Part shown: one piece after another, positions 1 through 13,700 of the stretch
Numbering within the stretch: the stretch's first letter is position 1
Layout: every line of letters begins with the position of its first letter
Position numbers and translations under genes: made by a program
Origin: Xanthostigma xanthostigma
Taxonomy: Eukaryota; Arthropoda; Insecta; Raphidioptera; Raphidiidae
Length of the DNA stretch: 64,000 nucleotides
Assembly (NCBI GenBank): GCA_963575645.1
Contig: OY754469.1
Coordinates: forward strand, 49,682,753 to 49,746,752
Direction: 5' to 3'
Notes under the pieces: generated by a model
What the model was told of the DNA's origin: nothing
Database searches by the model: none
What the model saw: only the letters and a program-made list of their open reading frames with translations

Positions 1-474
1 AGGATTCGAAAACAAAACTTCAACTGTTTGTCGGGCATTATTAAAATCTTCATTGTATCTAAGTTGAGTAGTATTCCAGTCAACATCAAATAGATCTTCG
101 CTTTGATTGCCATATTTTCCATAAATGTAATTAAATTTTGATAAAATCCTAGTCTTCAAAAAATACATCATCTTTTTGTTATTGATAAAAGCATCTATTA
201 GTCTCATTTCTCCAAAAGAATGCATGGTGTTCACATCTTTGATATTGTTTTCAACGAAAGTCATCGAGATATTCGATCGGTTTGAACACTCGGAAATATA
301 TTTTAAACCAAGACACGAATTGTTGATCCTTTCATTCAGTACCAGAATATTTTCGTTTTGATTCAGTAAAACAAACTTTATGTTGTATTGCTTGAGTGAA
401 CACGACGTCAAATTGGTATCATCATTGAATGCATACATTACTGTCAAAACTGTTAAAATCACGAAAGATTTCAT
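1..474 (-). CDS. Secreted protein of unknown family, 5' part, runs off left edge
   Basis: The frame is open from ATG at 474 to base 1: 158 codons with no stop, so the gene continues outside the window. The first ~15 residues (MKSFVILTVLTVMYA) form a short signal peptide; the rest is hydrophilic and Asn-rich with several N-x-S/T sequons (NLT, NNS, NRS, NIS, NTT, NQS) and three cysteines in the first 65 residues of the mature part, so a secreted glycoprotein is likely. A good 3' splice site (pyrimidine-rich tract ending in CTAG) lies 9 bases before the ATG, so a non-coding upstream exon is possible. It lies on the same strand as the alpha-like receptor gene, between that gene's last visible exon and its missing membrane-domain exons, and would be nested in its intron if that gene continues leftward. 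I do not recognise the family. The open frame, signal peptide and sequons are seen; the function is unknown. Confidence 0.6.
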   Translation of the reverse strand, partial: MKSFVILTVLTVMYAFNDDTNLTSCSLKQYNIKFVLLNQNENILVLNERINNSCLGLKYISECSNRSNISMTFVENNIKDVNTMHSFGEMRLIDAFINNKKMMYFLKTRILSKFNYIYGKYGNQSEDLFDVDWNTTQLRYNEDFNNARQTVEVLFSNP

Positions 475-510
475 CGTAAGCTCCTAGAACACAACAAACC
501 AAAGATAGTG

Positions 511-767
511 TTTTTTTTTGGACGTGATAACGTCTTATAAATTGATGAAACACCGGCTGCATGCACGAAAAAGTGTCACGTTCCGAAATGTGTCACGTTC
601 CGCCTGACCCTGTGCGTGCAAGCGAGAGCGCAGTATAAGCGATAGAGAAGCACGATCGGCCCAAGTTTGACAGCTACTAAAATTTAGGTTATGTATTATT
701 CGAGCGGGATACGTTATCACGTAAAACTATCGTCCGTAAACCGACATTACAGACATCCAATTTTTTA
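511..767. repeat. MITE family A, copy 1 (ACGTGATAACG ends)
   Basis: A short element with inverted GACGTGATAACG...CGTTATCACG ends and a GC-rich middle, followed by a shared tail containing CGTCCGTAAACCGAC. The same sequence recurs inverted at 25441-25693 and direct at 33787-34014. There is no coding capacity. It sits about 40 bases upstream of the ATG of the secreted-protein gene. Confidence 0.75.
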
Positions 768-1071
768 AATCCACTGCAAGTTTACAACCTACTTAACTAT
801 ATTGGTAAATGATTACGTCATGCAAAACCGGGAATTTACCAAGATTTGTCTGTGTATGAAAAAGAAAATGCTACATCTACAACTTCAATTCCATTGGCCT
901 CAATGGCATCAGTCTCACCAATCACCAAACTATCGGTGGTGGACTGTACAAAGTTTTTGTTTCCACAATTGATTGAGTGAAATGCAGTGTTAATATTCAC
1001 GTGTATTATGACGACATAATTTAGCATCTTGAGAAAAAGTTTCAGGTGTGCGTTGGCCGTTAGAAATCAGT

Positions 1072-1397
1072 ATAATACGCGCCACGGATCTATAAGGTTC
1101 GGAAGTAAGTCACAAACAGCGTCGCAAAGGCATGTTTTAGAGCCGTTGATACTCCCACCACCTCCCAGCTACCTGCACGGAACGGGCGCTCGTCGGTGAT
1201 TGGCCGTGATCGCTCGTTGCCTTTGTCACTTGTCGCTTGCATGCTTTAAAGTACAGTCGAGTACGCTATTGTCAAGTTGTTATTGTTAATTTAGTTTTGT
1301 TGAGTTGCGAGTTTGTAGTTTTTCAACAGACTGTACAAGCGCAAGCCCGCATTCGCGTCTAACTTCCGAGCCTTTTAGATTCGTGGCGCGTATTATA
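1072..1397. repeat. MITE family B, copy 1 (TATAATACGCGCCACG ends)
   Basis: Inverted repeats of about 35 bp beginning TATAATACGCGCCACG flank a CpG-rich core of about 250 bp. A second copy in opposite orientation lies at 7687-8003. The TA at each tip suggests a TA target, as in Tc1/mariner-type MITEs. Non-coding. Confidence 0.75.
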
Positions 1398-1399
1398 GA

Positions 1400-3530
1400 T
1401 ACCTATATCAATTTAAAAAGCCGACAATCGCATTTTGAAGAGTCGCGCTTATGTAAACATGTTGCTACAAAATATTTTATTCTTATTTTAAATTACCAGA
1501 CAGTAGTCTACGCATTTTTATAGCCATTAAAACAAATTAAATGCAAATTAATTTACAAAACATAAATGACAGTTTCATTTTTTTCTGAAATCGTGTACTC
1601 AACAATAAGTCAATTCATTACTCAATTAACAATTAAAAAAAAAAACAGACATTTCAGATCTTACCTTCGACACAAAACAAAAATTTATAGTGAACCTAAT
1701 AATAGTTTTCAAAACGATACGAATTCATTTTACTTATTTTGAGTCGGTAAAAATATGACTGTTTTGAATTAACAACAATATAAAATAAAACAAACTCAAT
1801 AATATGTCAAAACTACAAAGAATCGTTCGGGACATTTAATTGTTCATTGAAATTTTAACAAACGTTGTTAGGTAAAAATTTTTACAAAAAAAATATTTAC
1901 TTTTTTTAAATACTTTTTTGTTTCGAATAACAAAAAATCCATGACTTTAAAAAATCGCGTAGAAATAGCAATAGGTGCGTTATTTTTTATTGCTTTGATT
2001 CCTCCTACTGCACTTTTGATAAAATGTATTTCATGAATGAGATATATATTATATTATATTTTATTAGGTACCTTACCTATACGCGAACCGTACTATAACG
2101 ATGATTAAATTTTAAATTTTTGTACTTTGCTATAATTATTGTTTTTGGGGCAAAATCGGCGCATGCGCAGAATATATGTATAGGTACTATAATGTTATAA
2201 TGATATACTTTTCATGATGGTTTATTATTCTATTAATTTTTGCAAGTTTTGTTTAAAAAAATGTAAATATTTGGAAAAGTGATAGATCTGACAAAATGAT
2301 TTAGCTATAGTTGGCAAGCATGCTTTGATTAATTTTTAAGTGTGAAACCATATAATATATCTAATATAACTATGAAAACGTAAAGAATGGTATATTGTGC
2401 AACTAGTGCGACAATGCCGCACGAGTTGCACATACTATTTTTTATTACCTACAAATTAAATTAAAATTTTATTACAAATTAAAAAAAGAAATTAGAAGTA
2501 ATAAAAATTATTTTAAATCATTAAAAAGTTGAAAATTCATTTAAAATTGTCCAGAATAAAAGTCCATAATCGAAAATTTTAACCTCAAATCTGCTTCCAA
2601 TGACAGTTTGTTTCGTTGGCATTAACACCGTTATTATTTTGTTTTTTTTCTCTGAATTTGCGTGCGGCAAACAATAATTTCAGTGCGACACATAAAGTTT
2701 CCGCACGCAAATGAAAATAGCTACTTTTCAACCGTAACAGCGTACGTAAACATACCACTTTTCCCGCATGAGTAATAAAAAAAATCATTATCAACGATCA
2801 TAATAATATATATTATTATTAGATATGGTGTCCATCCAGATAATATTTATTTCAATCAATTCTGCGATTTTTCTTATTGATCATAATAATATTCAATACT
2901 GTTTCCCTCGTCATCGATCGCGCAAAAAGAAAATTTATGTTATTTACAATATTATATTACATCATATCAAATGTCAGTAAGTTTTGTCTCGTCGGTCATA
3001 ATTGGCTGGAATTTTTTGTAAACATTTCTTATAAATATGTAGGTATTATATTTTTAAGCTCACCTCAAAATTATCTTTATTTGAATCATGGTATTCATGA
3101 TGATACGGATTATGGATGTTTTTCATAAAAACGGATTTATTGACCAAAAAAATCTTTAAAATTGGTGTCAGTTTAATTTAAAAAAATAACCAGGGATTGT
3201 TGTTTTGAAATTATACATCTTTTTTTTTAAACCTCGACCGATAAGAAAAGGGATTTATATTTGTATATTTATATAATATGCCTGCCTCGCAAGACATTTT
3301 TTTCGGGAATTTCATACGATTCAAAAAAAGAAAACGACGAGACACAAAAAACTTAATAAAACACAGATAACGCCATAGGATAGCACCTTCAATACAAAAT
3401 TATAAAATATTGCTGTCACTTAGGTAACTATGGTAATATTATATTATGCTTAAAAATATGATTCCTTTTACTTCACGACCGTGTGTCGGCAGATTTTTGT
3501 TTGTTATTTTAGTCAGTATGCTTTTCAGAA
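1400..3530. other. AT-rich intergenic or intronic sequence, nothing identified
   Basis: Low-complexity A/T-rich DNA. I see no exon with codon structure, no TM-domain sequence matching a Cys-loop receptor on the minus strand, and no RNA gene. Confidence 0.5.
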
Positions 3531-3533
3531 GAC

Positions 3534-4155
3534 ATAATTGAGGAGTTTGTTTGCAAAACTTGACAAATCCATTTTAAATAAAAATCGAGTTATATATCGT
3601 ACGTCAGTATTCAGCCCTAAACAAATCGGAATTTCTAGCTATTTTTAATCTAAACTCAACATATCATATACGAATTAAACGACGAAAATGGCGTTTGTGA
3701 TCAAAAGTTGACAAATCCCGGATTTGTCAAGTTTTGATCACGAACGCTATTTTCGTCATTTAATTCGTAATATTATTATGAAATCTCTGATGTTTTATGT
3801 GTATTTAAATACTCATAAAAAGTCAGAGGTTCCATAATAATATCACAAATTTCTATTTTAATATTGCTCCTTTCTTCCAAAACTTGACATATCCAACATA
3901 TTTGTTTTCTTAACTTAACAAATCCATTGCTTGTTTTCAAAACATGACAAAACCAAAAGTTTTTTTATAAAAAAATAACCATTTAAATTTAAATTTCCAT
4001 CTTTGGCTTATTTTAATACAAAGACTCAGCGCTACCAAACGAGCCCAAAACAAAACAAAAGTTTATCAGTCCTTCGATGTGGCGGGTTTTTTACCTTTTC
4101 TGAGGATGTTGGTTCTTTGGATTTGTCAAGCTTTGCCAACGAGCTCCTCAATTAT
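3534..4155. repeat. MITE with 38-bp inverted ends and internal TTGACAAATCC motifs
   Basis: The left end ATAATTGAGGAG...ACTTGACAAATCCA is matched inverted at the right end with few differences. Inside, the motif TTGACAAATCC and variants recur about six times, and 3665-3775 is itself a palindrome around CGAAAATGGCGTTTGTGATC. TA at both tips suggests a TA target. Non-coding. Confidence 0.7.
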
Positions 4156-4591
4156 GCGTATATTCTCAAGATCACAAGCCAGCAATCAGTCATCTTGGGT
4201 TCTTCATTGGGTTAAAAACTTGTCGCTTTTACTCATTTAATTGAATCTTAATCTAACTATACAATACCGTCGATTATTTTGGAAAAATAACGCAGTTAGA
4301 AACTTTTTGAATTAGGACGTTTTTTACGAGATTTAATAATAAACCAAGGGCCTAGATGAAAATCAGCATACCCAATAGCCAATAGGGAATATTATGTATA
4401 GATAGATATGATTTATTGCGTGGCCAAACATTTGGATATACAAATCGTTAGAAATATATGACTACATAATAGGCTTTTCTGGTTCGTGCTGTTCTGATAA
4501 CTTCGCGATTTGAGACCCATTCCCATATTTGACGTACTACTTTGTTGTAAATCTTGTCTACTGAATTATAAGCACCTGTTATAATACTTAC

Positions 4592-4726
4592 CTTCACGTC
4601 TTTTAAATGTAAAATTTCTGTGCGGTGAGCTCATTAAATCAAACTGCGAAAGCGCCATCCCTGGCACGAAACTGACACTTCCCTCGTTCTGCCACTGGTA
4701 TACGAGCTGGCGTGACGTATAGGCGT
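4592..4726 (-). CDS. CG8916: CG8916-like exon: post-Cys-loop, loop C region
   Basis: 135 nt, acceptor ATTCCAG and donor GTAAGT. It encodes the YAYTSRQLVYQW strand, then LSQFDL and FTFKRRE, ending with one base of a Gly codon. This matches the region immediately before TM1 in insect alpha-like subunits. No following TM1 exon (expected QVSFNLQR then WVSFW) is found between here and base 1. Confidence 0.85.
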
Positions 4727-7700
4727 CTGGAATCAATTTAAAAGTACCAGGTAGTTCCCGAATTATGAATATCAACAGAATAAAAAATATGAACATTTTA
4801 ACTTCTGTTTGTTGTAGGACACAGCAAAGGCTAGTCGAATGATAATTTTGGGAATTTCGCGTGAAAATGCACAAAATTAGCGATTTTATTTTGTTGATTT
4901 ATATAGCCTTTTTTTACGAAAATAGTTATAGTATACTCAATTGAAAAGAGATATCAAGTTTAAAAAATATGCAACATCTCTCCCGCACTTGGATATTTGT
5001 TATTCATTTTTTAAATTTAATAAACATGCCGTATTCAATTTAATAAATAAATGGCCATCAATAAATTTTGAATTGATAGTAGATAGGTACGTAATTCATA
5101 TGATTTCATATATTAAAATATTATACTCTCTACGACTAACCGTTTTGGAAAAAAACGACTGATACGGGTGGTCTGAACCCGTATCAGTCGTTTTTTTCCA
5201 AAACGGTTAGTCGTAGAGAGTTGTGTCAAAAATCTGTATTATAAAAGCCCTAATGAAGAATCGAATGGTGATATTTTTTCCCCCCGGAAAGGTCGGCTTC
5301 CCTGTTAGTTTGCTCCGAAATGTTCAGAACTCCGGAATGTTAAATGGCACGATAGGTCGAAAGTGGAATTGTTGAAAAGATCTTTAAAAAATAAGCAAGT
5401 TTTGTAGGACATTTTTTTTTTGTTACTGTCACCCCTGTTAAGTAATATTCGTTTGAAATTATTAAATTAACATGTAAGAATAACAAACTTAATTTTAAAA
5501 GTTGGCATTTAAAATCTAGTTACCTAATTAAACAATGTCACAAACGTTCAAACTGTCTTCAATTTACTTCTAAACACTGCACAGCTCTTCTAAATATGTT
5601 ATGAGTACCTGGAAGTATTTTCCGACAAAAAAAAAATAATTGCAATTATTGAAAATTTATTGTCACGTTGTTTAATTAGGTAACTAGATATTAAATGCCG
5701 ACTTATTTGTTATTCTGACATGTTAATTTAATAATTTCAAACGAATATTACTTAACAGGGGTGGCAGTAACAAAAAAAAATGTCCTACAAAACTTGCTTA
5801 TTTTTTAAAGATCTTTTCAACAATACCACTTTCGACCTATCGTGCCATTTAACATTCCGGAGTTCTGAACATTCCGGAGCAAACTAACAGGGAAGCCGAC
5901 CTTTCAGGGGGGAAAAAATATCACCATTACATTCTTCATTAGGGCTTTTATAATACAGATTTTTGAGACAACTCTCTACGACTAACCGTTTTCGAAAAAA
6001 ACGACTGATACGGGTGGTCTGACTCACCCTGTATAATGTTATAAATAACTGTCAATATTTTATTAGTGGACTGGGAAAATGTGTTTATAAAAACACAAAA
6101 TGCATGTTCGACTTTGAAATATCTTTTACTAGATTTCAACATTAAAGAAGAGATCTCTGTTACGTGCAATCATGAAAATTAAAATCGCTTTAAATATACT
6201 TCAGCTTAGTAATATAGTATAGTTTTTATTAATAGTTTTTTTTTCAGATCAATAATTTAACGTTAAAAAAAGTCCATCTCTGTATTTTTAACTCACTATC
6301 AGTTATATAATCGATTCGTTTGATAGAACTTTGAAGAATAAGAATAAGCTTACGTTGCAAATTGAGATAAAAAGGTCTACAAGTTATGGTAATTAATCTC
6401 CTTGATGTCACATCTAAGGAAGTCCATTTTTATATAAGTGGGTATCGATTGTCGAGCGTCTACAATATTTATCTACCTGTAAGTGGAGAAATAACGCCGC
6501 TATACAGAGGAGAAATTTCATCATTTTGTTTTAAACGCATTATGTAGGCAATCAAACTTGAACTTTAATTTTTTTTTTAAGTGAAAACTTCTTTAACGGC
6601 GTTGTACACTTTTTTTGTAACGGGTAAAAAATGTTAAACTCGCGTCAGGACACGTGACCTGATCGAAAATTCGTAAGACGGATGGAGACACGTGACCTGA
6701 TTGAAAATTCGTAATACGGATGGAGAGTAGATGTAATATTCAAATTTTCACTTCTGCCGGCACTCCCGGAGTGCTTGCTTTTTTTTCTAACACTATGTTG
6801 ATACGGTTTAGGCCCTTCGTATTTAAAGTATTGGAAAAGAAACAGTTTAAGTAGTTTCTTAAACATCTAGTTTGAACTTATCCAAAGTTTATTTCTAAGC
6901 TGAATATTCTGACGACTAAGGTATTAACAAAATATAATTTGTAAGCTGTCAGTTTTGCTTAAAGTTGATTAGCTTAATCAGTTATACTTACAGCTACCAA
7001 GAATCAGTGGGCAAGACTGTCGGTCCATTGGAAAATTACGTAGCTCCATTGGACATTTTGCTTTGATTGTAAGTCTGGAAAGAAAACACATACAATAAAT
7101 TATCAGTTAAGATTTAAAAAAAAATCGGTTGTTAGTGTTCCGTGCCATCAGCCATCCATGTATATTATTTTTCCATTCAATCTACTCCTAATTCTAAATG
7201 TTCATAATTTTTTTCTGATTTTTCTGACCGATCGTTAGAGTGATATGGATAGGGGACAGCAATTTTTAAGCGTTTTTCACCAAAAATTAAAAAAAAAATG
7301 GAAAAATAAAAATACAATATATTGTTGGTTATCATAATATTCTATTAATGGTAGATAACAAAAATAATAAAAAAAGGTGAATAATTTTATCGTGTCAGAA
7401 AATATTTTATAAAATGAAATTTCTCTAGCACTAATTAGACTTGAATTGTGTGTGTTTTCTATATAAGAACGCTATTAAAATGCTCTAGCCAAGTGAGCAT
7501 TATACGGAATGTCTTTGATATGTACGTTATTTTCGCATGTAGAACATAAGATTGTACTCGCACAAAAACAAATGAATGATCTGCATAGAAAAGCAGCCCT
7601 TTTCGAGTTAATTTTTAATTAATATACTTAGAAAAATGTTGTTTAAATTGGACATTGTATAAAAAAGTTTACTAAATATATGTATGTATAATACGCGCCA

Positions 7701-10700
7701 CGAATCTAAAAGGCTCTGAAGTTAGATGCGAATGCGGGCTTGCGCTTGTACAGTCTGTTGAAAAACTACAAACTCGTAACTCAACAAAACTAAAATACCA
7801 ATAACAAATTGACAATAGCGTACTCGACTGTACTTTAAAGCAGGAAAGCGATGAGTGACAAAGGCAACGAGCGATCACGGGCAATCACCGTCGAGCGCAC
7901 GTTCCGTGCAGGTAGCTGGGAGCCTCAACGGCTTTAAAATGTGCCTTTGCGACGCTGTTTGTGATTAACTTTCAAACCTTTTAGATCCGTGGCGTGTATT
8001 ATACATAGTTTACGTTTATCGTTTAAATCGATCAATATTTTTTCTAGCAGAATCAAATTATATATATTGCCCTTATGGATAAATATGTGTGGTCACAGTC
8101 TAAGGGCATTCTCAGATCAGATTTTCTGACAATACTTTCTGTAATCCAGAGTAAAATTTGTATTCTCGAAGCATTTACGTATGTAAAAACTTTTTAATTT
8201 TATAATATTAATTTTCAGAGGATTATCTTTATTGATCTATAATCCTCTGAAAATTAATATTATAAAATTAATAGATCTGAAACACATATCATTTTCAATT
8301 TTATTAATGACAAAGTTATGACGAATTATTAAAACCAACTTAATTTCAATTTGCAACTATAGCACAAAAACAGAACATATACCAAAACTTGGTGTTCGTT
8401 TCTCGAGAAAATCGACATATTAGACCCTATAAAAGCAGCTAAAACAGGACACACTGCACACTGCTGTACACAGTTCATCGGAACTATATAAAATATGAAA
8501 GCTATTATGTACTACTAAAATTAATTACGCGTTAACAAAATTTCACGTTTTGACTTTTTACTATACAAATAGTGCACCCGTTTTCATTTGCACAGATTGG
8601 TATTTGCGTTTGCCAATATAGCATCATTTCCGAATGCATTCAAAATAGTTTTGTAATTTAAAGAACAAAAAATCTCGTGCAGTGTCAGTAGAAAATTTTG
8701 ATAATATTTAACAAATGATAACTAAATTATATCACATTGCTTGCATATCATTATGTCTAAATGCATTTCACTAGTGCAGTGCATAAATTGTCATATCTCT
8801 TTTTCCAGTCGACATGCTTTAAAAGTAATTTAGCGTTTTTAAAATTATATACGATTTAACTTTTTATACTATTTTTCTTTCGAGCACTTTTATAAATTAA
8901 GTGCGTCATATTTAATAAAGATAATTGTGTAACCAAAACAGTGTGAAAAACCCCAAGGATCAGTAGTTAAATAGGTTGCCCATCCCAATTATTCAACTCA
9001 TATGCATTTAATATTTTTTATACTTGGTAGAAGTTGCCATAACAAATTGTTCTGACGCATGGTTTCAGCAAGATAGGAGTTGTCGCAACTGCAGATGAGG
9101 GAATTTACTACGCCTAATTTAAATGGGACTGACAACAACCATGATTAAATCTCACACGAATTATCTGGATGATGTTTTTTCTTGAATTGTTATCTAAACC
9201 GTGGTTGATTTTTGATGATCGACTGTATCTTAAATAGCCTTTTGCTTTTTTTTGAAGTAAAACTTCTTTGGGCACGCTTGACTTGGGGAGTAAGCTGGTA
9301 AATGCCTGACGAAATCGTTAACGGAAGTGCGTCATCGCGATGCCTGACGAAATCGTTTACGGGAGTGCATCATATCGCTATGCCTGACGAAATCGTTTAC
9401 GGAAGTGCATCATCGGAGTTGAGAGGGAGATATAAGTTAATGAGTGCGACAAAGAAGGAGCATTAAGTTGAGAGGGAGATATAAGTTAGTGAGTGCGACA
9501 AAGACAGAGCATTAATACAACTATTTGACGTTAAAAATGAAAACAACTGTTTTTTTGTATCAAAAATACATTTCATAGATTTTGCTGCATTTTGTAACGG
9601 GAAATAATGTAGGTTACGTAATAAATCCTTTTAAATGTATTATAAATTATGCTAATAAATGTATATACATATTTTGCCTATTAATTAATCAAAAATTATA
9701 TTTTAAACATTTCGTCTTTGTCGATATGTGCTACAGAGTGAGGTTATATTGCGTTCGATAAACTTTGAGACGAACCGACTGCATATTATTGTTCGTTTAT
9801 GAATTAAACATGAGCAAATTGGGGGTATTTACGCAATATTCTTAATAAATATATTTAAAATAATTATGCCAGGAAGAAGTTTTACTTCACTTACTTTCTG
9901 TCCAGAACCTTTGCCATTCGGTACCTACTTTATTTCAACGTCTTAATAAATTTAAACATGTCTGACCATAAACTCACATAAGACATTGCCCTGAGACATT
10001 TTTAAAATAAGTTACTTTTGCTTTAGGCATTGTATTTTCTGTATATTCGATATTTATTGTACTCGATGAGGAAGCAGTCTTACCTCATCGAATAGAGAAT
10101 ATCGCCATCTTGATTGATCCTCAACAATTTGTTCGGAACTGTTATGGTGTGGACGTAGGAGTTTTTGCCGTTGTAAAAATAAGTGTCCGGCCGCCATATT
10201 CTTTCCAACATTTTGATCGATAACGACAGCGATTTAATCGGTCCGAAGAACGATAATCGTTGATCGCGCCAATACTGTCGGAAGTAGCAATCCATCGAGT
10301 ATTCCTATATTCAAAATAACACCAAAAAAACCTCACATTATCACTAAAGTTGAGGCACGGTTAAAGTTAGTATTTCCAAATTTCCGTCAAATATTAATCT
10401 TTAATAAATGTGAATTTTTAATACGGTATAGTGCGCACTACTATTTAATAACTTTTAAAGAATAGCTTCTGTTGCTACATTGCTGAAACACCCATTGTTA
10501 CATGTCTATATTAGAAAAATTTATTTCTTAAACAATGTCACCATCGGGATAATCTTTAATGTTTGGGATTGAGAAATCAGAAATGACTACGCTAAATCTA
10601 AAACATCGGTGTTTTAATTCTCAAAATAATTTCTGGTTATCTTTAATTTTTGTAGAAGAAAAATTCTAATAATTCTTCGTTTTCCCGATAGGTGGATTCA

Positions 10701-13700
10701 GAGAAATGTTAATTTTTGGAGAAAGAATTGCCATATGGCAACATTTCTTACCATATCCAATTCAGACACCGGACCCATACTTCGAATTAGAATATTTGTT
10801 TGAACAACAGTTGGCACACCTGAAACAAGGTAATAACGTTGAAAATAAATTGTTTTCTTTTTGTTTAAACCAAATTGCAAACGCAACTTTCTTTTGTAAA
10901 TGATTATAACCTTAATCACCTGTATCTATAGCCATTTTTCATACAATTTAGTAATTAAAATTAAAACGTTTAGGTACAAAGAAAATGTGGGAAAATATTT
11001 CACATAAAAAGAAAGCAACTTATATCTACATAATAGAAAATTAAACCTAAATATAAAGAACAATAGCTCATCACTTACAACGCGCGTTTCGAAAGTTAAT
11101 CAACAGTCAAAATTAAATGAAAAACTATACAATGCATAAAGCTGAATTCAGTGTTGACACTCTGGAAATTTATTTTCCCCTAATTCTAAAACAAAAATCC
11201 CCTAAAACATAGTTTTTAAAACATTTTTTAGAATTAAATATTTGTTATAAATAACTATTTTAGTTATTTTATTAGAGTCCCTTGACGTAGAGTCCGGCAC
11301 AGATTATAAAGGAATTGCCCAATTATTTATTTCGTCATTCCAATCCATTATTTCATTTTATTAACACTATCCAACATAATAAAAAAAAGAATTGACAACA
11401 TTTGTGTAAGCTATCGTGATATAGTCACAATCTAAGGTCATTTCAAGTAAGCTTTCTGACAACCCACATAGATAAAAATCTCGAACAATGTTTGCATCCC
11501 GAAATATACGTGTGTGTTACCGTTGACAAAATCCAGGTGATACATAAATACCACTATGTGGCGGTAATCTCCCACCAGGAACACAACGGGAATGGGAGAC
11601 GACGACCCGCAGGTACATCAGTAGCGGGTGGCAAGGCATCTTTATTCAGATTAAATCTTAAACTTCCTGCGAACCGTTCGATATCAGCTCTATAGCTTTC
11701 GTAATGAACGAAATGCGTTTTTGCGAAATTATGCGGTTGACATACAGTCTGTAAGATTGAGTTGAAAAATTTCAGGATTTTGTATAAAACCGAGACTTTT
11801 TCGATTTCTTTTCGACGACGCGATACGACTTTCTCGACCTCATATTAACGAGACAATATCAATCGATATCGTCCCCTCAATATTTTTCGAAAATGAATCA
11901 TGTAACAATTATTATTATTTAATTCAACATATTTATTAACGTAAGTTTGTAACATGAATATTATTTAATTCAACACATTTATTAATTTAAGTTTTTTAAT
12001 ATGAACACTACTTCCTAGTTCATACGCTCCGCTGCCATCTTGCCTCTGTTTTTCTACATGACCACCAGAGTACACCAGTAGCAGAAAGACATTAATATTG
12101 TACTATGTAGTAACAACAAGAGACCTATCAAACGTTTTTAGATAGGTATTTGAGAAAACGTTAAAATTTGTGTAACACTTATTTCGTAATGTCTGAACAC
12201 AAAATCGAAGACCTGGCTGAAGGGTAATGGGGCCCTACCAAGCCTTGAATTTTTAACTTTTCAAAGGTTTGTCTGTAAAAGAAGTCCTTGAGACATTTTG
12301 AAATTTTAATATCTTCAAATTCAGTATTTAATAAAATAAAAAAATAAACAAGCTAGTTCATTTAGTCGTGTCTAAATGTTTGCTAGGCGGTTTCAAAACT
12401 GTATATTATTCGTGAGTGCGGGTAAGACGTTACGGGAAGACTGAACAGTGAAAAAGAGCGTATTAAAATTTCAAAATATCTCAAGGATATTTCTTGCAAA
12501 TACAATTTCGCAAAAGATTCCAGGCTTGGTTAGACTCCACTACCCAAAAATGTTTCACAGCTTTGGGACTATCATTGCATGTATTTGAAAATATATTTTT
12601 AGTAATAACGTAATTATGAAAAATGTTATTTATATTGGAAATTATTATCAAAATGCTAAAGTTTTCACAGTTCAATCGAAGAAACTAATTAAAGTTTTCA
12701 TTTCCTTTTTATGAACTACGAAATTTGAAAGAGAGTTTTATTCTTTGAATGAAATATTACAAAGAGCTATTCAATAGATTTTTTTGTTAGTTAAAAAAGT
12801 GTCATTGAAAAAAGTGAACAAGCTTTTAGTGAGGCTTCACAAGGAAAAGATATTAACCTATAGGGTGAATTCAAAAATAACTGTAACTCAACCCGAGCGT
12901 ACTAAAGTAAAAAGTGTAATATTAAGCTTTAAGTGTTTAAAGGTGTTCGATTTTTAAATTTCCCCTACAGTTTTCAAAACGTGGAATTTACGAGAACCTT
13001 AAACGATGCAGGTAAATTACGATTTTATCTAAAATCATTTGCTATAAGTAGATACTTGTATTATAATATACAGGAGAAAAACTGGATAATGAACAATACA
13101 GAATGATTTAAAAAAAATGAAAATAATTTCATATCTTCATTTTTACAGGCACTTCCACGTTATTGCTTTATCACTTCATTACTCAAAATTTAATTATTTT
13201 TTAATAAAAACTAGATTATTTTGAAGCACCGCGTACACTAGTCAAGCATGAATAAACTAATAGACACCTCAGATATGCATACTGTGAATAGTCTATTAAA
13301 ATCGTAACCCTCCCTTTTTAGTAGCTTCAATTCAACCGCTATAAATAAAAATGTAACGCTCGTTTGTTCAAAATCATAAATCCCCAAAAGTTCTTCACCG
13401 ATTGCTTTGAAATTTTGACAGAATATTCGAATACACCTATTATATACATATGTCACACCTGTGACAGGTGAAAACATGCTTTATTTAAATGAAAACATCC
13501 ATTTTTTACGATAAAGCGCTATCGGTTAGACGCTAAAGCAACACACGCTATAATAAATAATTTACGGCAATGGGAGCGCTATATGTTGAACGTAACAGGA
13601 ACACACGCAATACTAAACATTGCGCATGCTTCATGACACCGGGTGTCACTTAGCATGTATATCCGGTTGTACAAATTGCATTTTTTAAATCTAGACACGG

